The position numbers and the translations under genes are program-made. A model generated the notes under the pieces. It was given only the letters and a program-made list of their open reading frames with translations, searched no databases and was not told where the DNA came from. From Mesorhizobium sp. Root554 (GTDB lineage: Bacteria; Pseudomonadota; Alphaproteobacteria; Rhizobiales; Rhizobiaceae): 64,000 bases of DNA. Positions 39,694-49,456 of the stretch are shown here, one piece after another. The first letter of the stretch is position 1; each line of letters starts with the position of its first letter. Location: NCBI RefSeq assembly GCF_001427025.1, contig NZ_LMGA01000001.1:2841715-2905714 (forward strand). Reading direction: 5' to 3'.

Positions 39694-39732
39694 TCGAGGA
39701 GGTTGACCTGTGGCGGAGCCGGCGGCCCCTTC

Positions 39733-39942
39733 CTATTTGCCGTCGCTGCCGATCGACCGGGCTTCCGAGGGGAGCATGATCGGAATTCCGTCTCGCACCG
39801 GATAGGCAAGCCGCGCCAGCCTGGACACCAGTTCGCCATGTTCGCCATCCCAGACCAGCGGCCCCTTTGTCAGCGGACACGCCAGCAGTTCGAGAAGTTT
39901 AGGATCCACCTGCGCTTTGCCGGGTTCACGGTCCTGGGCCAT
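39733..39942 (-). CDS. Trm112 family protein
   Basis: A 69-residue Trm112-like (YcaR) protein: [18 protein letters not shown] and [16 protein letters not shown] are the family signature. Trm112 domains activate methyltransferases in eukaryotes; the bacterial role is unclear. The Cys of the usual zinc knuckle are reduced to one (LACPL), as in many bacterial forms. The start at 39942 (MAQDREP) is preferred; a GTG at 39972 overlaps the stop of the upstream gene (TAGTG) and could allow coupling instead. Confidence 0.85.
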   Translation of the reverse strand: MAQDREPGKAQVDPKLLELLACPLTKGPLVWDGEHGELVSRLARLAYPVRDGIPIMLPSEARSIGSDGK

Positions 39943-39971
39943 TGCAGTCTCGCTCACTATTGCAGGCCCCA

Positions 39972-40643
39972 CTATTGCAGGCTTGAGCCGAAATCATCGG
40001 TATCGCGCGCCAGCGCCATTTCGGTAATCGCAACCAGCGTTTCCGCCCGCGTTTTCAGGTCCGCGGCCTCCAGCAGCGCCTGCTTCTCCGCCGATCCATA
40101 GGGCGCCATCATAGAAAGCGCGTTGACCAGCATCGTGTTGTCGGCGCGGCTGACGCTTTCCCAATCGGCCTCCAGGTCGTTCGCCTGGAGATAAGCTCGA
40201 AACGTCTTCAACAGAGATGGCCGGTCGATTTCGTTAGAGGACTGGTCCTCTTGCAGATCGGCCAGAAACGGCATTATCCGGCATTGCCGGAAAGGCGTCT
40301 TCGCCGCCATCTCCTGCGCCACCCTGAAGCGGCAGACGCCCTGCAGCGAGATCAGGTATCGTCCGTCCCCGGTTTCGGCAAAGGAGGTGATGCGCCCCAG
40401 ACAGCCGACATTGCACAATTCGGGCTCGCCATCGGCACGAACAGCGCCCTCGAGACTTGGCTGGATGATTCCGATCAGGCGGTGGTCGGCCAGCACGTCA
40501 TCCAGCATCTGCAGGTAGCGCGGCTCGAAAACATTGAGCGGCATGCGGCCGCCCGGCAACAGCAACGCACCGGCAAGTGGAAAGACCGGAACCGTCTGGG
40601 GCAGATCCTTGTCGCGCCGATAATGTGCGTTACCTGCCTGCAC
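39972..40643 (-). CDS. LON peptidase N-terminal-like (substrate-binding) domain protein
   Basis: A 223-residue protein with the LON substrate-binding domain: [30 protein letters not shown] near residues 18-47, [19 protein letters not shown], and C-terminal helices. It has no ATPase or protease domain. Proteins of this type occur widely in alphaproteobacteria and are of unknown function, perhaps adaptors. It lies 72 bp downstream of the CnoX-like gene and just upstream of Trm112, all on the minus strand. Confidence 0.9.
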   Translation of the reverse strand: MQAGNAHYRRDKDLPQTVPVFPLAGALLLPGGRMPLNVFEPRYLQMLDDVLADHRLIGIIQPSLEGAVRADGEPELCNVGCLGRITSFAETGDGRYLISLQGVCRFRVAQEMAAKTPFRQCRIMPFLADLQEDQSSNEIDRPSLLKTFRAYLQANDLEADWESVSRADNTMLVNALSMMAPYGSAEKQALLEAADLKTRAETLVAITEMALARDTDDFGSSLQ

Positions 40644-40714
40644 TGATCATCCCAGTCCCATCGACAAATATTCCCCTGTTGATCTGGCCGGTAATCGCGG
40701 CATGGCAAGCTTGA

Positions 40715-41695
40715 TCAGGAAAATAACAGCGACGAAAGCTTCCTGCGCGCCGAAAGCGTCGCCTCATCGGTCACTCCCCAGGCCTCGAAAAACTGCAGCA
40801 GCTGCGTTCGCGCCGCATCGTCCTGCCAGCTGCGGTCGGTCCTGATGATGGCAAGCAGGCTGTCGGCCGCTTTTTCCCGATCGCCGTGCGCATTCTGGAT
40901 CATGGCCAGATCGAACCGCGCTTGATGGTCCTTCGGGTTTTCGGCCAGACGCTTTTCGAACTCCGCCGCGTCACCCAGCAAAGCGGCCTGATCGGCCAGC
41001 GCCATCTTGGCGCGGACTGCGGCCAGGGCCGGCGCGTCCTTCTTCGCCTCCGGCGCGCCGTCCAGCAGCGCCTCGGCGCCCTCCCTGTCTCCGGCCTCGA
41101 ACAGCAAATCCGCCAGTCCGGCAATCGCCTCGACCGAGTCGGGAGCCTGCTGCAGGACGGCGTCATAAAGGCCGGCGGCACCCTGGATGTCACCCTTGGC
41201 GCGCGCTTCCGCTGCCGCTGCCAAGGTTTCATCGAGCTTTGGTTGCGCGCCGTTCTTGCCTGCCAGTTTGGCGATGAACTCTTCCACCTGACTTTCAGGA
41301 ATGGCGCCCATGAAGCCGTCGACGGGCTGCCCGTTGCTGAAGGCAATGACCGCCGGAATGGACTGGATGCCGAGCTGTCCGGCAATCGAGGGGTGCTCGT
41401 CGATATTCATCTTGACCAGTTTCACCCGGCCGCCGGCATTCCTGACCACCTTTTCGAGAACCGGCGTGAGCTGCTTGCACGGATTGCACCACGGAGCCCA
41501 GAAATCCACCAGGACAGGCTGGGTTCGCGATTCCTGAATGACGTCGGCGGTAAAAGTCGCCGTCGTGGTGTCCTTGATGATGTCGGCAGCGGCAGCCGGC
41601 GCTGCGCTTGCCGGGCCGCCATCGCCGCCGAACTGGACAGTGGTGGTGTACTGGCCGCCCGCGGCGCGAAATGGATTGTCGTTGTTCGTCGTCAT
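40715..41695 (-). CDS. Thioredoxin-domain/TPR chaperone, CnoX-like (YbbN)
   Basis: A 326-residue co-chaperone-like protein: a thioredoxin domain at about residues 45-155 with WCNPC (C70/C73) and the cis-Pro in IQSIPAVIAF, then a TPR-like helical C-terminus (DAVLQQAPDSVEAIAGLADLL and later). This is the CnoX/YbbN architecture, which holds proteins under oxidative stress and hands them to DnaK and GroEL. The start at 41695 follows AAGGG; an upstream extension is rejected. The Asn in place of Gly in WCxPC may alter redox potential. Confidence 0.88.
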   Translation of the reverse strand: MTTNNDNPFRAAGGQYTTTVQFGGDGGPASAAPAAAADIIKDTTTATFTADVIQESRTQPVLVDFWAPWCNPCKQLTPVLEKVVRNAGGRVKLVKMNIDEHPSIAGQLGIQSIPAVIAFSNGQPVDGFMGAIPESQVEEFIAKLAGKNGAQPKLDETLAAAAEARAKGDIQGAAGLYDAVLQQAPDSVEAIAGLADLLFEAGDREGAEALLDGAPEAKKDAPALAAVRAKMALADQAALLGDAAEFEKRLAENPKDHQARFDLAMIQNAHGDREKAADSLLAIIRTDRSWQDDAARTQLLQFFEAWGVTDEATLSARRKLSSLLFS

Positions 41696-41772
41696 CTGGC
41701 CCTTCGCCGCGTCCTGCTCAATTTCGATATCGAAGACCGCAACCCGGTCTGCCGTGCCCACGCATGTGGCGA

Positions 41773-42270
41773 TCACGCGGCCACTTTCAAGATGACGGGA
41801 TCGTGCCCTGTCGCCTTGATGAACGAGAGCAAATCGCCTGCGGCAATCGACGTCGTCGCCTCATTGGTCAGCGGATGCGCGTTGATGACCGCATTTTGCA
41901 TCAACGCCTCATCGAGGACAACCTTGACCTCCAGCCGGGCGTCATTGATGAGCCCGAACACTGTGACCGCACCCGGAACGACGCCCAGCAGCTCCATCAG
42001 TTTTTCAGACCTCCCAAAAGAGACACGGCCGGCGGCGCCGATCAGATGGTGTATCTGCTTCAGATCGACCGACGCCTCTTCATCGACGGTCACCAGGAAG
42101 TAATGGTCCTTCTTGTCCTTCAAAAAGAGGTTCTTGGTGTGCCCTCCGGGGATTTCACCGCGCAGCGCCTGCGAATCGGCCACGGTGAAAAGCGGCGGGT
42201 GACGCAGCGTCGAAACCGCAATTCCCAGTTCGTCGAGGAAAGCAAAAAGGTCTTCTTCAGATTTTGGCAT
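41773..42270 (-). CDS. Prolyl-tRNA deacylase (ProXp/YbaK-family)
   Basis: A 165-residue YbaK/EbsC editing-domain protein of the ProXp-ala/PrdX type: LFTVADSQALRGEIPGGHTKNLFLKD with the conserved Lys/Gly-His region, and GVVPGAVTVFGLIND. Such proteins remove Ala from mischarged tRNA-Pro in trans. The start at 42270 (MPKSEEDLFAFLDELG) is the family N-terminus; the upstream frame is spurious. It lies 78 bp downstream of the CnoX-like gene's start, so the two may be a unit, and 211 bp from tRNA-Gly. Confidence 0.88.
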   Translation of the reverse strand: MPKSEEDLFAFLDELGIAVSTLRHPPLFTVADSQALRGEIPGGHTKNLFLKDKKDHYFLVTVDEEASVDLKQIHHLIGAAGRVSFGRSEKLMELLGVVPGAVTVFGLINDARLEVKVVLDEALMQNAVINAHPLTNEATTSIAAGDLLSFIKATGHDPVILKVAA

Positions 42271-42481
42271 TGGATCATCCGCACCGTCGAACTGCCGTTT
42301 TTGGCCAAGATGACAAAAGAGACAAGAGGCTTGTGCTTCTTTGTGTTTATTGCGGCTCTCGATGATGTGAGAGCGAGCTTTCCACGTCTCCAGCGCGAAG
42401 GTTTCAAAGTCCACGATTTCCCTGTTGCAATCGCCGCGCTCTTCGGCCATATAGGCGCGGCTTGCGGCCAAGGCCGCGCGA

Positions 42482-42556
42482 GCGGGTGTAGCTCAGGGGT
42501 AGAGCACAACCTTGCCAAGGTTGGGGTCGAGCGTTCGAATCGCTTCACCCGCTCCA
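42482..42556 (+). tRNA. tRNA-Gly (GCC)
   Basis: The sequence folds as a full cloverleaf: acceptor GCGGGTG (42482-42488) pairs with CACCCGC (42546-42552), discriminator T, and an encoded CCA (42554-42556). The D arm begins TAGCTCAGGGGTAGAGC, the anticodon arm CAACC-TTGCCAA-GGTTG shows anticodon GCC, and the T arm contains GTTCGAATC. It decodes GGC and GGT glycine codons, which are abundant in this genome. Confidence 0.97.
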
Positions 42557-42677
42557 AATCTTCTTAATTCTGAAGTGCTTAGAGGCTCGGATATCCGGGC
42601 CTTTTTGCCGTCTGGAATCTTGTTCGGTGGCCGGCAAAACGCATGCGCGCAGGGCCTCTCCATGCTAGGAGAGATCA

Positions 42678-43727
42678 ATGGCGCAGAAGAAAGCATTCGA
42701 AGTCGATTCCTGGCTGGCAAGACCGGACCCGCGGTTTTCGATCGTGCTGATCTATGGTCCCGATCGAGGGCTTGTCGCCGAGCGGAGCAGCGACTTCGCC
42801 AAGAAAACCGGTCTCGCCCTCGACGACCCGTTTTCCGTGGTCAAGCTCGATGCGGCCGACATCGACCGTGAAGAGGGCCGCCTTCTCGACGAGGCGCGCA
42901 CCGTCCCGATGTTCTCGGATCGGCGACTTCTATGGGTGCGAAATGCCGGCGCGCAGAAAGGCCTGACCGAAGACATCAAGGCCCTGGCCGCCGATCCGCC
43001 CGGCGATGCGATCATTCTGGTCGAAGCCGGCGACCTCAAGAAGGGCGCCGCGCTGCGCGCTCTGGTGGAGAGCGCCGCAAACGCCATCGCCCTGCCATGC
43101 TACTCCGACAGCGGCCGCGACATCGACCAGCTTATCGATGAGGAATTGACCAAGGCGGGAATGACCATCAGCCTCGAAGCCAGGCACACGCTGCGCCGCA
43201 GTCTGGGCGGCGACAGGCTGGCTTCGAGAGGCGAGGTGGCCAAGCTGGCGCTCTTTGCCCACGGCGCCGGCGAAGTTGGTCTTGATGACGTGAGAGCCTT
43301 GACCGGCGACGTATCGGGTCAGTCCTTCGACAATGCACTGGATGCTTTGCTGGAAGGGCGGGTCGAGGATTTCGATACCGCATTCAGCCGGCAGTGCCAG
43401 GCAGGCGGGCACCCATTTCAGGCGCTGTTGACCGTCATGCGACAATTCCACTCCCTGCATGCCATGCGCGCAGTGCTGGAAACCGACCGGAAGAGCGCTG
43501 CCGCAATCGTCGCCTCAGCACGTCCCCCGGTATTCTTTAGCCGGCGAAAGTCTGTCGAAAAGGCTCTTGAACGATGGAATTCCGAGGCGCTTTCCCGTGC
43601 TCTGACACGCTTGCAGGCCGCCGTTCTTCAGACCCGGCGCCGTTCCGACATGTCGATCGCCGTGGCAAGGCAGGCATTGCTTGGAATTGCCGTCGAAGGC
43701 GCCCGTCTTTTGAAACAACGGGAATAA
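42678..43727 (+). CDS. holA: DNA polymerase III delta subunit
   Basis: A 349-residue clamp-loader delta subunit: N-terminal AAA-like domain (IVLIYGPDRGLVAERS, PMFSDRRLLWVRNA) and the C-terminal helical collar. It opens the beta clamp during loading. The start follows AGGAGA at the right spacing. In many alphaproteobacteria holA follows leuS-lptE; here a tRNA-Gly and non-coding DNA precede it instead. It converges with parB, an arrangement typical of rhizobial origin regions. Confidence 0.95.
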   Translation: MAQKKAFEVDSWLARPDPRFSIVLIYGPDRGLVAERSSDFAKKTGLALDDPFSVVKLDAADIDREEGRLLDEARTVPMFSDRRLLWVRNAGAQKGLTEDIKALAADPPGDAIILVEAGDLKKGAALRALVESAANAIALPCYSDSGRDIDQLIDEELTKAGMTISLEARHTLRRSLGGDRLASRGEVAKLALFAHGAGEVGLDDVRALTGDVSGQSFDNALDALLEGRVEDFDTAFSRQCQAGGHPFQALLTVMRQFHSLHAMRAVLETDRKSAAAIVASARPPVFFSRRKSVEKALERWNSEALSRALTRLQAAVLQTRRRSDMSIAVARQALLGIAVEGARLLKQRE

Positions 43728-43744
43728 CTAGAGCCGGCTAAATA

Positions 43745-44629
43745 TCACCGTTCCTGCTTCAGCCGCCGGCACAGTTCATCAAGTTGGTCCAGTGTTCGAT
43801 AGGCGATGCGAAGGTGTCCGCCGTGGTTTTTGTGGGCTATCGAGACCTGCATTCCCGTCACGTCGGTCAAAAGCTTCTCGAGCGCCAGAGTATCGGTATC
43901 TTTCTCGTGCGAACTGCTGGACTTGCCGCCACCCTCCCGGGCTGCCGGCATTTGCGCCAGTGCTTCGGCCTGACGAACGGATAACCCGTCCTCGACGATC
44001 CGCTTAGCCAGCCCTGCCGGATCCTGAGCCGTCACCAGCGTCCTGGCGTGACCGGCGGAAAGCGCTCCGTCGACCAGCATGTCGCGTATCACCTCCGGAA
44101 GCCTCAGCAGACGCAGCGTGTTGGCGACATGGCTACGGCTTTTGCCGATCACCTGTCCGAGATCGGCCTGGCTGTAGCCGTGATCGTCGATCAATTGCTG
44201 ATAGCCCAGCGCCTCTTCGACCGGATTGAGATCGGCGCGCTGCACGTTCTCAATGATGGCGAGTTCAAGTGCCGTGCGGTCGTTGACGTCGCGGACGATA
44301 ACGGGGATTTCAGCAAGCCCGGCGCGCTGCGCCGCCCGCCAGCGGCGCTCGCCGGCGATGATTTCGAATCTGTCGCTTTGCTGGGGCGACGGTCGCACGA
44401 CGACCGGCTGCACCACGCCATGCTCGCGAATCGACTGCGCAAGGTCGGCAAGATCTGCCTCGCCGAAGCTGCGCCTCGGGTTCTTGGGATTGGGCGAGAC
44501 GAATTCGATCGGAACCCGGCCATCCGCTGAAGCCCGCGGCCTTTCGGCCGTCTCAGCGGGACGGTCCATTTCGCCGATCAGGGCTGCCAGGCCTCGGCCG
44601 AGGCGTTTTCTTGCCGGATCTTCAGTCAT
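43745..44629 (-). CDS. parB: Chromosome partitioning protein ParB
   Basis: A 294-residue ParB/Spo0J: KRLGRGLAALIGEM at the N-terminus (ParA contact), CTP-binding/ParB-N signature GERRWRAAQRAGL (GxxRxxA), IENVQRADLNPVEEALGY, and helix-turn-helix YSQADLGQVIGKSRSHVANTLRLL. It binds parS and CTP and spreads near the origin. Several parS-like sites lie within 2.5-10 kb. The start at 44629 is preceded by GGAAGAAG; it is 32 bp downstream of parA. Confidence 0.97.
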   Translation of the reverse strand: MTEDPARKRLGRGLAALIGEMDRPAETAERPRASADGRVPIEFVSPNPKNPRRSFGEADLADLAQSIREHGVVQPVVVRPSPQQSDRFEIIAGERRWRAAQRAGLAEIPVIVRDVNDRTALELAIIENVQRADLNPVEEALGYQQLIDDHGYSQADLGQVIGKSRSHVANTLRLLRLPEVIRDMLVDGALSAGHARTLVTAQDPAGLAKRIVEDGLSVRQAEALAQMPAAREGGGKSSSSHEKDTDTLALEKLLTDVTGMQVSIAHKNHGGHLRIAYRTLDQLDELCRRLKQER

Positions 44630-44661
44630 GCTTCTTCCAGATCGTTTCGATATCGAATCAA

Positions 44662-45462
<801 letters not shown>

Positions 45463-45463
45463 G

Positions 45464-45485
45464 ATATATGCCGAATATATGCCGA
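45464..45485. repeat. Perfect 11-bp tandem repeat directly before parA
   Basis: ATATATGCCGA is present twice in direct tandem (45464-45474, 45475-45485), one base upstream of the parA start codon on the minus strand, where the ribosome-binding site should be. No Shine-Dalgarno is seen. It may be a regulatory direct repeat or a slippage-prone sequence. Confidence 0.7.
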
Positions 45486-45497
45486 TAATTCAGGTCA

Positions 45498-46142
45498 TTA
45501 ATCCGGTTTCTTCGACACGGATCGTAAATTTCTAAATTCGAGAACGACGCCTTCCGGATCGACCAGACTGGGATGTTCTATCAGATCGAAAGCCCAGTGG
45601 TGAGCGCTTTCTGCCACCTCCTGCCGATAATCCCGTCCTTTATGGAACAGACCGGTTGCACCGTTCGTCAGCCACGGCGCAGCGAGGTCCAGTAAGGCGA
45701 CCAGGGGCGCCACGGCGCGGGCGGTAACAATTTCGGGCTGGGGCACCAGTTGATAGCAATCATGAATTCGCTGGGCAAATACATGCGCGGGGAGGCCGAA
45801 TTGACCGATTGTGGTTTGTAGAAATGACGCTTTTTTCCGGTTGCTTTCAACCAAACGGATGAATCCGCGGCGCTCTTGCAAAAGAAATGCCACCACAAGT
45901 CCGGGAAATCCACCGCCCGAGCCCAGGTCCAGCCAGTTCGTTGCGTCAGGGGCAATTGACATTAGCTGGGCGCTGTCCAGCACATGGCGCCGCCAAATCT
46001 CACCCTCCGTTGAAGATGCGACAAGGTTTATACGCTGGTTCCACTTGCGGAAAAGCTGCTCGAAGGCCTGAAGCCCCTCAAATGTTTCACGTGAAACGGG
46101 TCCCGCGACCGCCCGGAGACTCTCGATGGTTGCGGCAGTCAA
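45498..46142 (-). CDS. rsmG: 16S rRNA (guanine527-N7)-methyltransferase
   Basis: A 214-residue SAM-dependent methyltransferase: the SAM motif [17 protein letters not shown] (around 68-84) and [13 protein letters not shown]. It methylates G527 of 16S rRNA. The start is TTG at 46142 overlapping the mnmG stop (TTGA), consistent with translational coupling; no in-frame ATG gives the N-terminus. A parS-like site lies inside codons 16-20 and dictates VSRET there. Followed by parA. Confidence 0.94.
   Translation of the reverse strand: MTAATIESLRAVAGPVSRETFEGLQAFEQLFRKWNQRINLVASSTEGEIWRRHVLDSAQLMSIAPDATNWLDLGSGGGFPGLVVAFLLQERRGFIRLVESNRKKASFLQTTIGQFGLPAHVFAQRIHDCYQLVPQPEIVTARAVAPLVALLDLAAPWLTNGATGLFHKGRDYRQEVAESAHHWAFDLIEHPSLVDPEGVVLEFRNLRSVSKKPD
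46083..46098. promoter_or_regulatory. parS site inside rsmG
   Basis: TGTTTCACGTGAAACG matches the parS consensus TGTTTCACGTGAAACA at 15 of 16 bases, with a perfect 14-base palindrome core. It lies inside the rsmG coding region and is a ParB-binding site candidate, 1.5 kb from parB. Confidence 0.85.
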
Positions 46143-48010
46143 GCCGCACCTCTTTGGAGGAGCTCTGCATTCCGAACATGGGCGATCACCAAACCAAGCG
46201 CCGCCGGGGTCATCCCCTCCATCCGTTGCGCCTCGGCGACGGAACGCGGCCGGCGATCCCGCATTTTTTGCCGCAGTTCGTTCGAAAGACCGGGAATCGT
46301 GGAGAAATCGAGACCGTCCGGAATGAGGCGGGCTTCTTCGTGGCGCAACTGCTCGACGTCCGCTCGCTGCCGATCGAGATAGACAGCGTATTTGGCCTCT
46401 GTCTCAAGGGTTTCGGCGGTCCTGGCATCGATATCGCCAAATTGAGGTTCGATACGAGCCAGCCATTCCACGCTTACGTCCGCATGGGACAGCAACTCAT
46501 ACGCCGACCGACGGACGCCGTCCTGATTGACCGCCAGTCCATATCTTGCGGCTTCATTGGGCGTCAAAGTGGTCTGGAAGGCCAAATTCTTCGCTTTTTG
46601 GAAACGATCCTGGACGAGGCGAAACCGCTGCCGCCTCGCTTCCCCTACGATTCCAAGGGCTTCTGCCCTCGGCGTCAGGCGTTCATCGGCATTGTCCGCT
46701 CGCAGTGAAAGCCGAAATTCCGCCCTGGACGTGAACATGCGGTATGGTTCGGCTATGCCTCGACTGGTCAGATCGTCGACCATAACTCCCAGATAGGCCT
46801 CCGAACGGCTCAGCACCACGCCGTCGGCGCCGGAAGCGCGGCGGGCGGCATTGACCCCGGCAAGGAGACCTTGTGCGGCGGCCTCCTCATACCCGGTGGT
46901 GCCGTTGATCTGTCCGGCCAGGAAAAGCCCGGTCACACGCCGCGTCTCCAGCGACGGCTCAAGCTCGCGCGGATCGATATGGTCGTACTCGATGGCGTAA
47001 CCGGGCTGCAGCATTGTCGCGCGCCCAAGTCCGGGAATGGTCTTTAGGACTTCCAACTGGACTTCTTCCGGTAATGAGGTCGAAATGCCGTTGGGGTAAA
47101 CGGTAGTATCGTCCAGCCCTTCCGGCTCCAGAAAGATTTGATGACCTTCCCTGTCACCGAACTTGACGATTTTGTCTTCGATGGACGGGCAGTAACGTGG
47201 GCCCACTCCTTCGATCGAACCGGAATACATGGCCGAACGCCCGAGATTCTGCCGTATGACATCATGTGTGGCGGCGGTAGTCCGCGTGATCCCGCATTCG
47301 ATCTGCGGGTTGATGATTCCATCCGTCATCAACGAGAACGGCACAGGATCGGCATCGGCAGCTTGCATGTCGAGGCCGGCCCAGTCGATGGTCCGTCCAT
47401 CGAGCCGGGGAGGCGTTCCGGTCTTGAGGCGTCCGAGCCGGAAACCAATGCGGGACATGGCTGCCGAGAGGCCGATTGACGCCGGTTCATTCATCCGCCC
47501 GGCGGTGATCTTGCGTTCGCCGATATGAATCAATCCACGCAGGAACGTGCCCGTGGTCAGAACAATGGCCCCGCAGCGGATACGGCGCCCATCGGCCAGA
47601 ACAACACTTGTCGTTCTTTCATTCTGGACTATCAGGTCGGCAACTTGGCCTTCGATCACCGAAAGTCCCGATTGCTCAAGAATCGCCGTCTGCATTGCCT
47701 GGCGATAAAGCTTCCGGTCTGCTTGCGTCCGCGGTCCACGCACCGCCGGGCCCTTGCGCCGGTTGAGGAGACGAAACTGAATTCCGGCGGCGTCTGCGAC
47801 CCGGCCCATCAGCCCGTCCATCGCATCGACCTCGCGCACCAGATGGCCCTTGCCGAGGCCCCCGATTGCGGGATTGCAGGACATCGCACCGATTGTATTG
47901 AAGGACAGCGTCACCAGCGCCGTGTTGGCGCCAAAGCGCGCTGCGGCGGCGGCGGCCTCGCAACCCGCATGTCCTCCGCCGACCACAACCACATCGAAAT
48001 TCAAATCCAT
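46139..48010 (-). CDS. mnmG: tRNA uridine-5-carboxymethylaminomethyl modification enzyme MnmG (GidA)
   Basis: A 623-residue FAD enzyme: [17 protein letters not shown] near residues 7-23, [29 protein letters not shown]-like [15 protein letters not shown], and the C-terminal domain [15 protein letters not shown]. With MnmE it modifies the wobble uridine in tRNA for Lys, Glu and others. The stop overlaps the rsmG TTG start. Two parS-like sites lie just upstream of its start. Confidence 0.97.
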   Translation of the reverse strand: MDLNFDVVVVGGGHAGCEAAAAAARFGANTALVTLSFNTIGAMSCNPAIGGLGKGHLVREVDAMDGLMGRVADAAGIQFRLLNRRKGPAVRGPRTQADRKLYRQAMQTAILEQSGLSVIEGQVADLIVQNERTTSVVLADGRRIRCGAIVLTTGTFLRGLIHIGERKITAGRMNEPASIGLSAAMSRIGFRLGRLKTGTPPRLDGRTIDWAGLDMQAADADPVPFSLMTDGIINPQIECGITRTTAATHDVIRQNLGRSAMYSGSIEGVGPRYCPSIEDKIVKFGDREGHQIFLEPEGLDDTTVYPNGISTSLPEEVQLEVLKTIPGLGRATMLQPGYAIEYDHIDPRELEPSLETRRVTGLFLAGQINGTTGYEEAAAQGLLAGVNAARRASGADGVVLSRSEAYLGVMVDDLTSRGIAEPYRMFTSRAEFRLSLRADNADERLTPRAEALGIVGEARRQRFRLVQDRFQKAKNLAFQTTLTPNEAARYGLAVNQDGVRRSAYELLSHADVSVEWLARIEPQFGDIDARTAETLETEAKYAVYLDRQRADVEQLRHEEARLIPDGLDFSTIPGLSNELRQKMRDRRPRSVAEAQRMEGMTPAALGLVIAHVRNAELLQRGAA

Positions 48011-48033
48011 GGGTCCATATCCGCCATCATCAG

Positions 48034-48049
48034 CGTTTCACGTGAAACG
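48034..48049. promoter_or_regulatory. parS site between mnmG and mnmE
   Basis: CGTTTCACGTGAAACG has a perfect GTTTCACGTGAAAC core; it differs from the parS consensus only at the two outer bases. It lies in the 67-bp mnmG/mnmE spacer, 16 bp from a second parS-like site. Confidence 0.85.
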
Positions 48050-48064
48050 ACAAGCACCGGTGCA

Positions 48065-48080
48065 TGTTTCACGTGAATCA
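48065..48080. promoter_or_regulatory. parS-like site overlapping the mnmE stop codon
   Basis: TGTTTCACGTGAATCA matches the parS consensus at 15 of 16 bases; its last three bases are the mnmE stop codon (minus strand TGA). It forms a pair with the site at 48034. Confidence 0.8.
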
Positions 48081-49403
48081 CTTCCCTATACAAAATTGAC
48101 CGAAAATGACATCGAGCAGTTCTTCGGTATCGATACTGCCAACGATCCGGCCCAGCTGGTCAGCGGCCAGACGCAAATCCTCGGCATGAAGTTCAGCGCC
48201 GCGACCGCGGCCAGCCAGGCATACGAGCAGGAATTCCCGGCACCGCCTCAGCAATTCGACATGGCGGAGCCTCGACGGCAAGATATCGCCATGGAACCCT
48301 GCCGCCGACGCCGCGCGGCGTTTCAGTTCATCGAGCAGAATATCAAGCCCGGCCTCAGTCCTGACCGAGATTGCCATGTCGTACTGATGCCGGTCTTCTC
48401 CATCGGGCACCAGATCGAGCTTGGTGCCTATCCGCATCACTGCCGACGAGAGCGTCGGAAGCTTCGGGTCGACAGGCGAAACCAAATCGGTGAGCAGGAG
48501 AACGAGGTCGGCGCCGTCCAACCGCCCCTTCGCCCGTTCGATCCCGATCGATTCCACCTTTCCCGCACCGTCGCGCAAACCCGCCGTATCCGTTATCCGC
48601 ACGGGCAATCCGCCCAGATCCAGCATCACCTCCAGCAAGTCGCGTGTCGTGCCCGGCTCGTCCGTTACGATGGCTACCTCACGCCGCGCCAATGCATTGA
48701 GAAGACTGGACTTTCCGGCATTGGGAGCGCCGACGATAACCACGTCAAAGCCGTCGCGAATGATCTCTGCAGCGTGGAATCCATCAATGTGATTCTGAAT
48801 TTCCGCAGCGAGCGCCTCCACATCCGTCCACACCGACGACGCGACCGATCCCGGTACATCGTCCTCGTCGGCAAAATCGATCTCCGCTTCGATCATGGCG
48901 CGGGCGTGCACCAACCGTTGCCGCCAGCCGAGATAGAGTTCGCTCTGTGCGCCGCCAGCATTGGCCGCCGCAAAACGTCGCTGCGCCTCGGTCTCGGCGG
49001 CGATCAAATCCGCCAAAGCCTCGGTCTCCACCAGATCGAGCTTGCCGTTGAGAAAGGCGCGCCGGGTGAATTCCCCCGGCTCTGCCAGGCGCACGCCGTC
49101 GATGGATGTCAGGGCTTCGATCATCGACGCGACAACGGCGCGGCCGCCATGCACATGGAATTCGACGACGTCCTCGCCGGTAAAGCTGGCCGGGCCTGGA
49201 AAAAAAAGCGTCAGACCGCGATCGATCCTCTCGCCAGCGGCATTGCTGAAATCAGCGACCACTGCTTTCCGGGGTGAAAAAGCAGCTCCGTTAACGATCG
49301 TTTCGAGAGCGAATCGACAGTGGTGGCCCGACAGACGGATCACCGCCACTCCCGCTGGCAGCCTGCCGCTCGACAATGCAACGATGGAGTGTGTGAAATT
49401 CAT
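48078..49403 (-). CDS. mnmE: tRNA modification GTPase MnmE (TrmE)
   Basis: A 441-residue protein: N-terminal tetrahydrofolate-binding domain (MNFTHSIVALSSGRLPAGVA), a helical domain, and a G domain with P-loop GAPNAGKSS (225-233). Next are the TRD/LLEV switch region (PGTTRDLLEV) and the C-terminal catalytic CIGK (Cys438). Works with MnmG on tRNA wobble uridines. Its stop codon is part of a parS-like site. It is divergent from the DUF255 gene with a 53-bp gap. Confidence 0.96.
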   Translation of the reverse strand: MNFTHSIVALSSGRLPAGVAVIRLSGHHCRFALETIVNGAAFSPRKAVVADFSNAAGERIDRGLTLFFPGPASFTGEDVVEFHVHGGRAVVASMIEALTSIDGVRLAEPGEFTRRAFLNGKLDLVETEALADLIAAETEAQRRFAAANAGGAQSELYLGWRQRLVHARAMIEAEIDFADEDDVPGSVASSVWTDVEALAAEIQNHIDGFHAAEIIRDGFDVVIVGAPNAGKSSLLNALARREVAIVTDEPGTTRDLLEVMLDLGGLPVRITDTAGLRDGAGKVESIGIERAKGRLDGADLVLLLTDLVSPVDPKLPTLSSAVMRIGTKLDLVPDGEDRHQYDMAISVRTEAGLDILLDELKRRAASAAGFHGDILPSRLRHVELLRRCREFLLVCLAGRGRGAELHAEDLRLAADQLGRIVGSIDTEELLDVIFGQFCIGK

Positions 49404-49456
49404 TGCCGCGGAACCGGATAGCCGTAGTTTGATCTGAAGTCTCTAGGGATGCCGAC

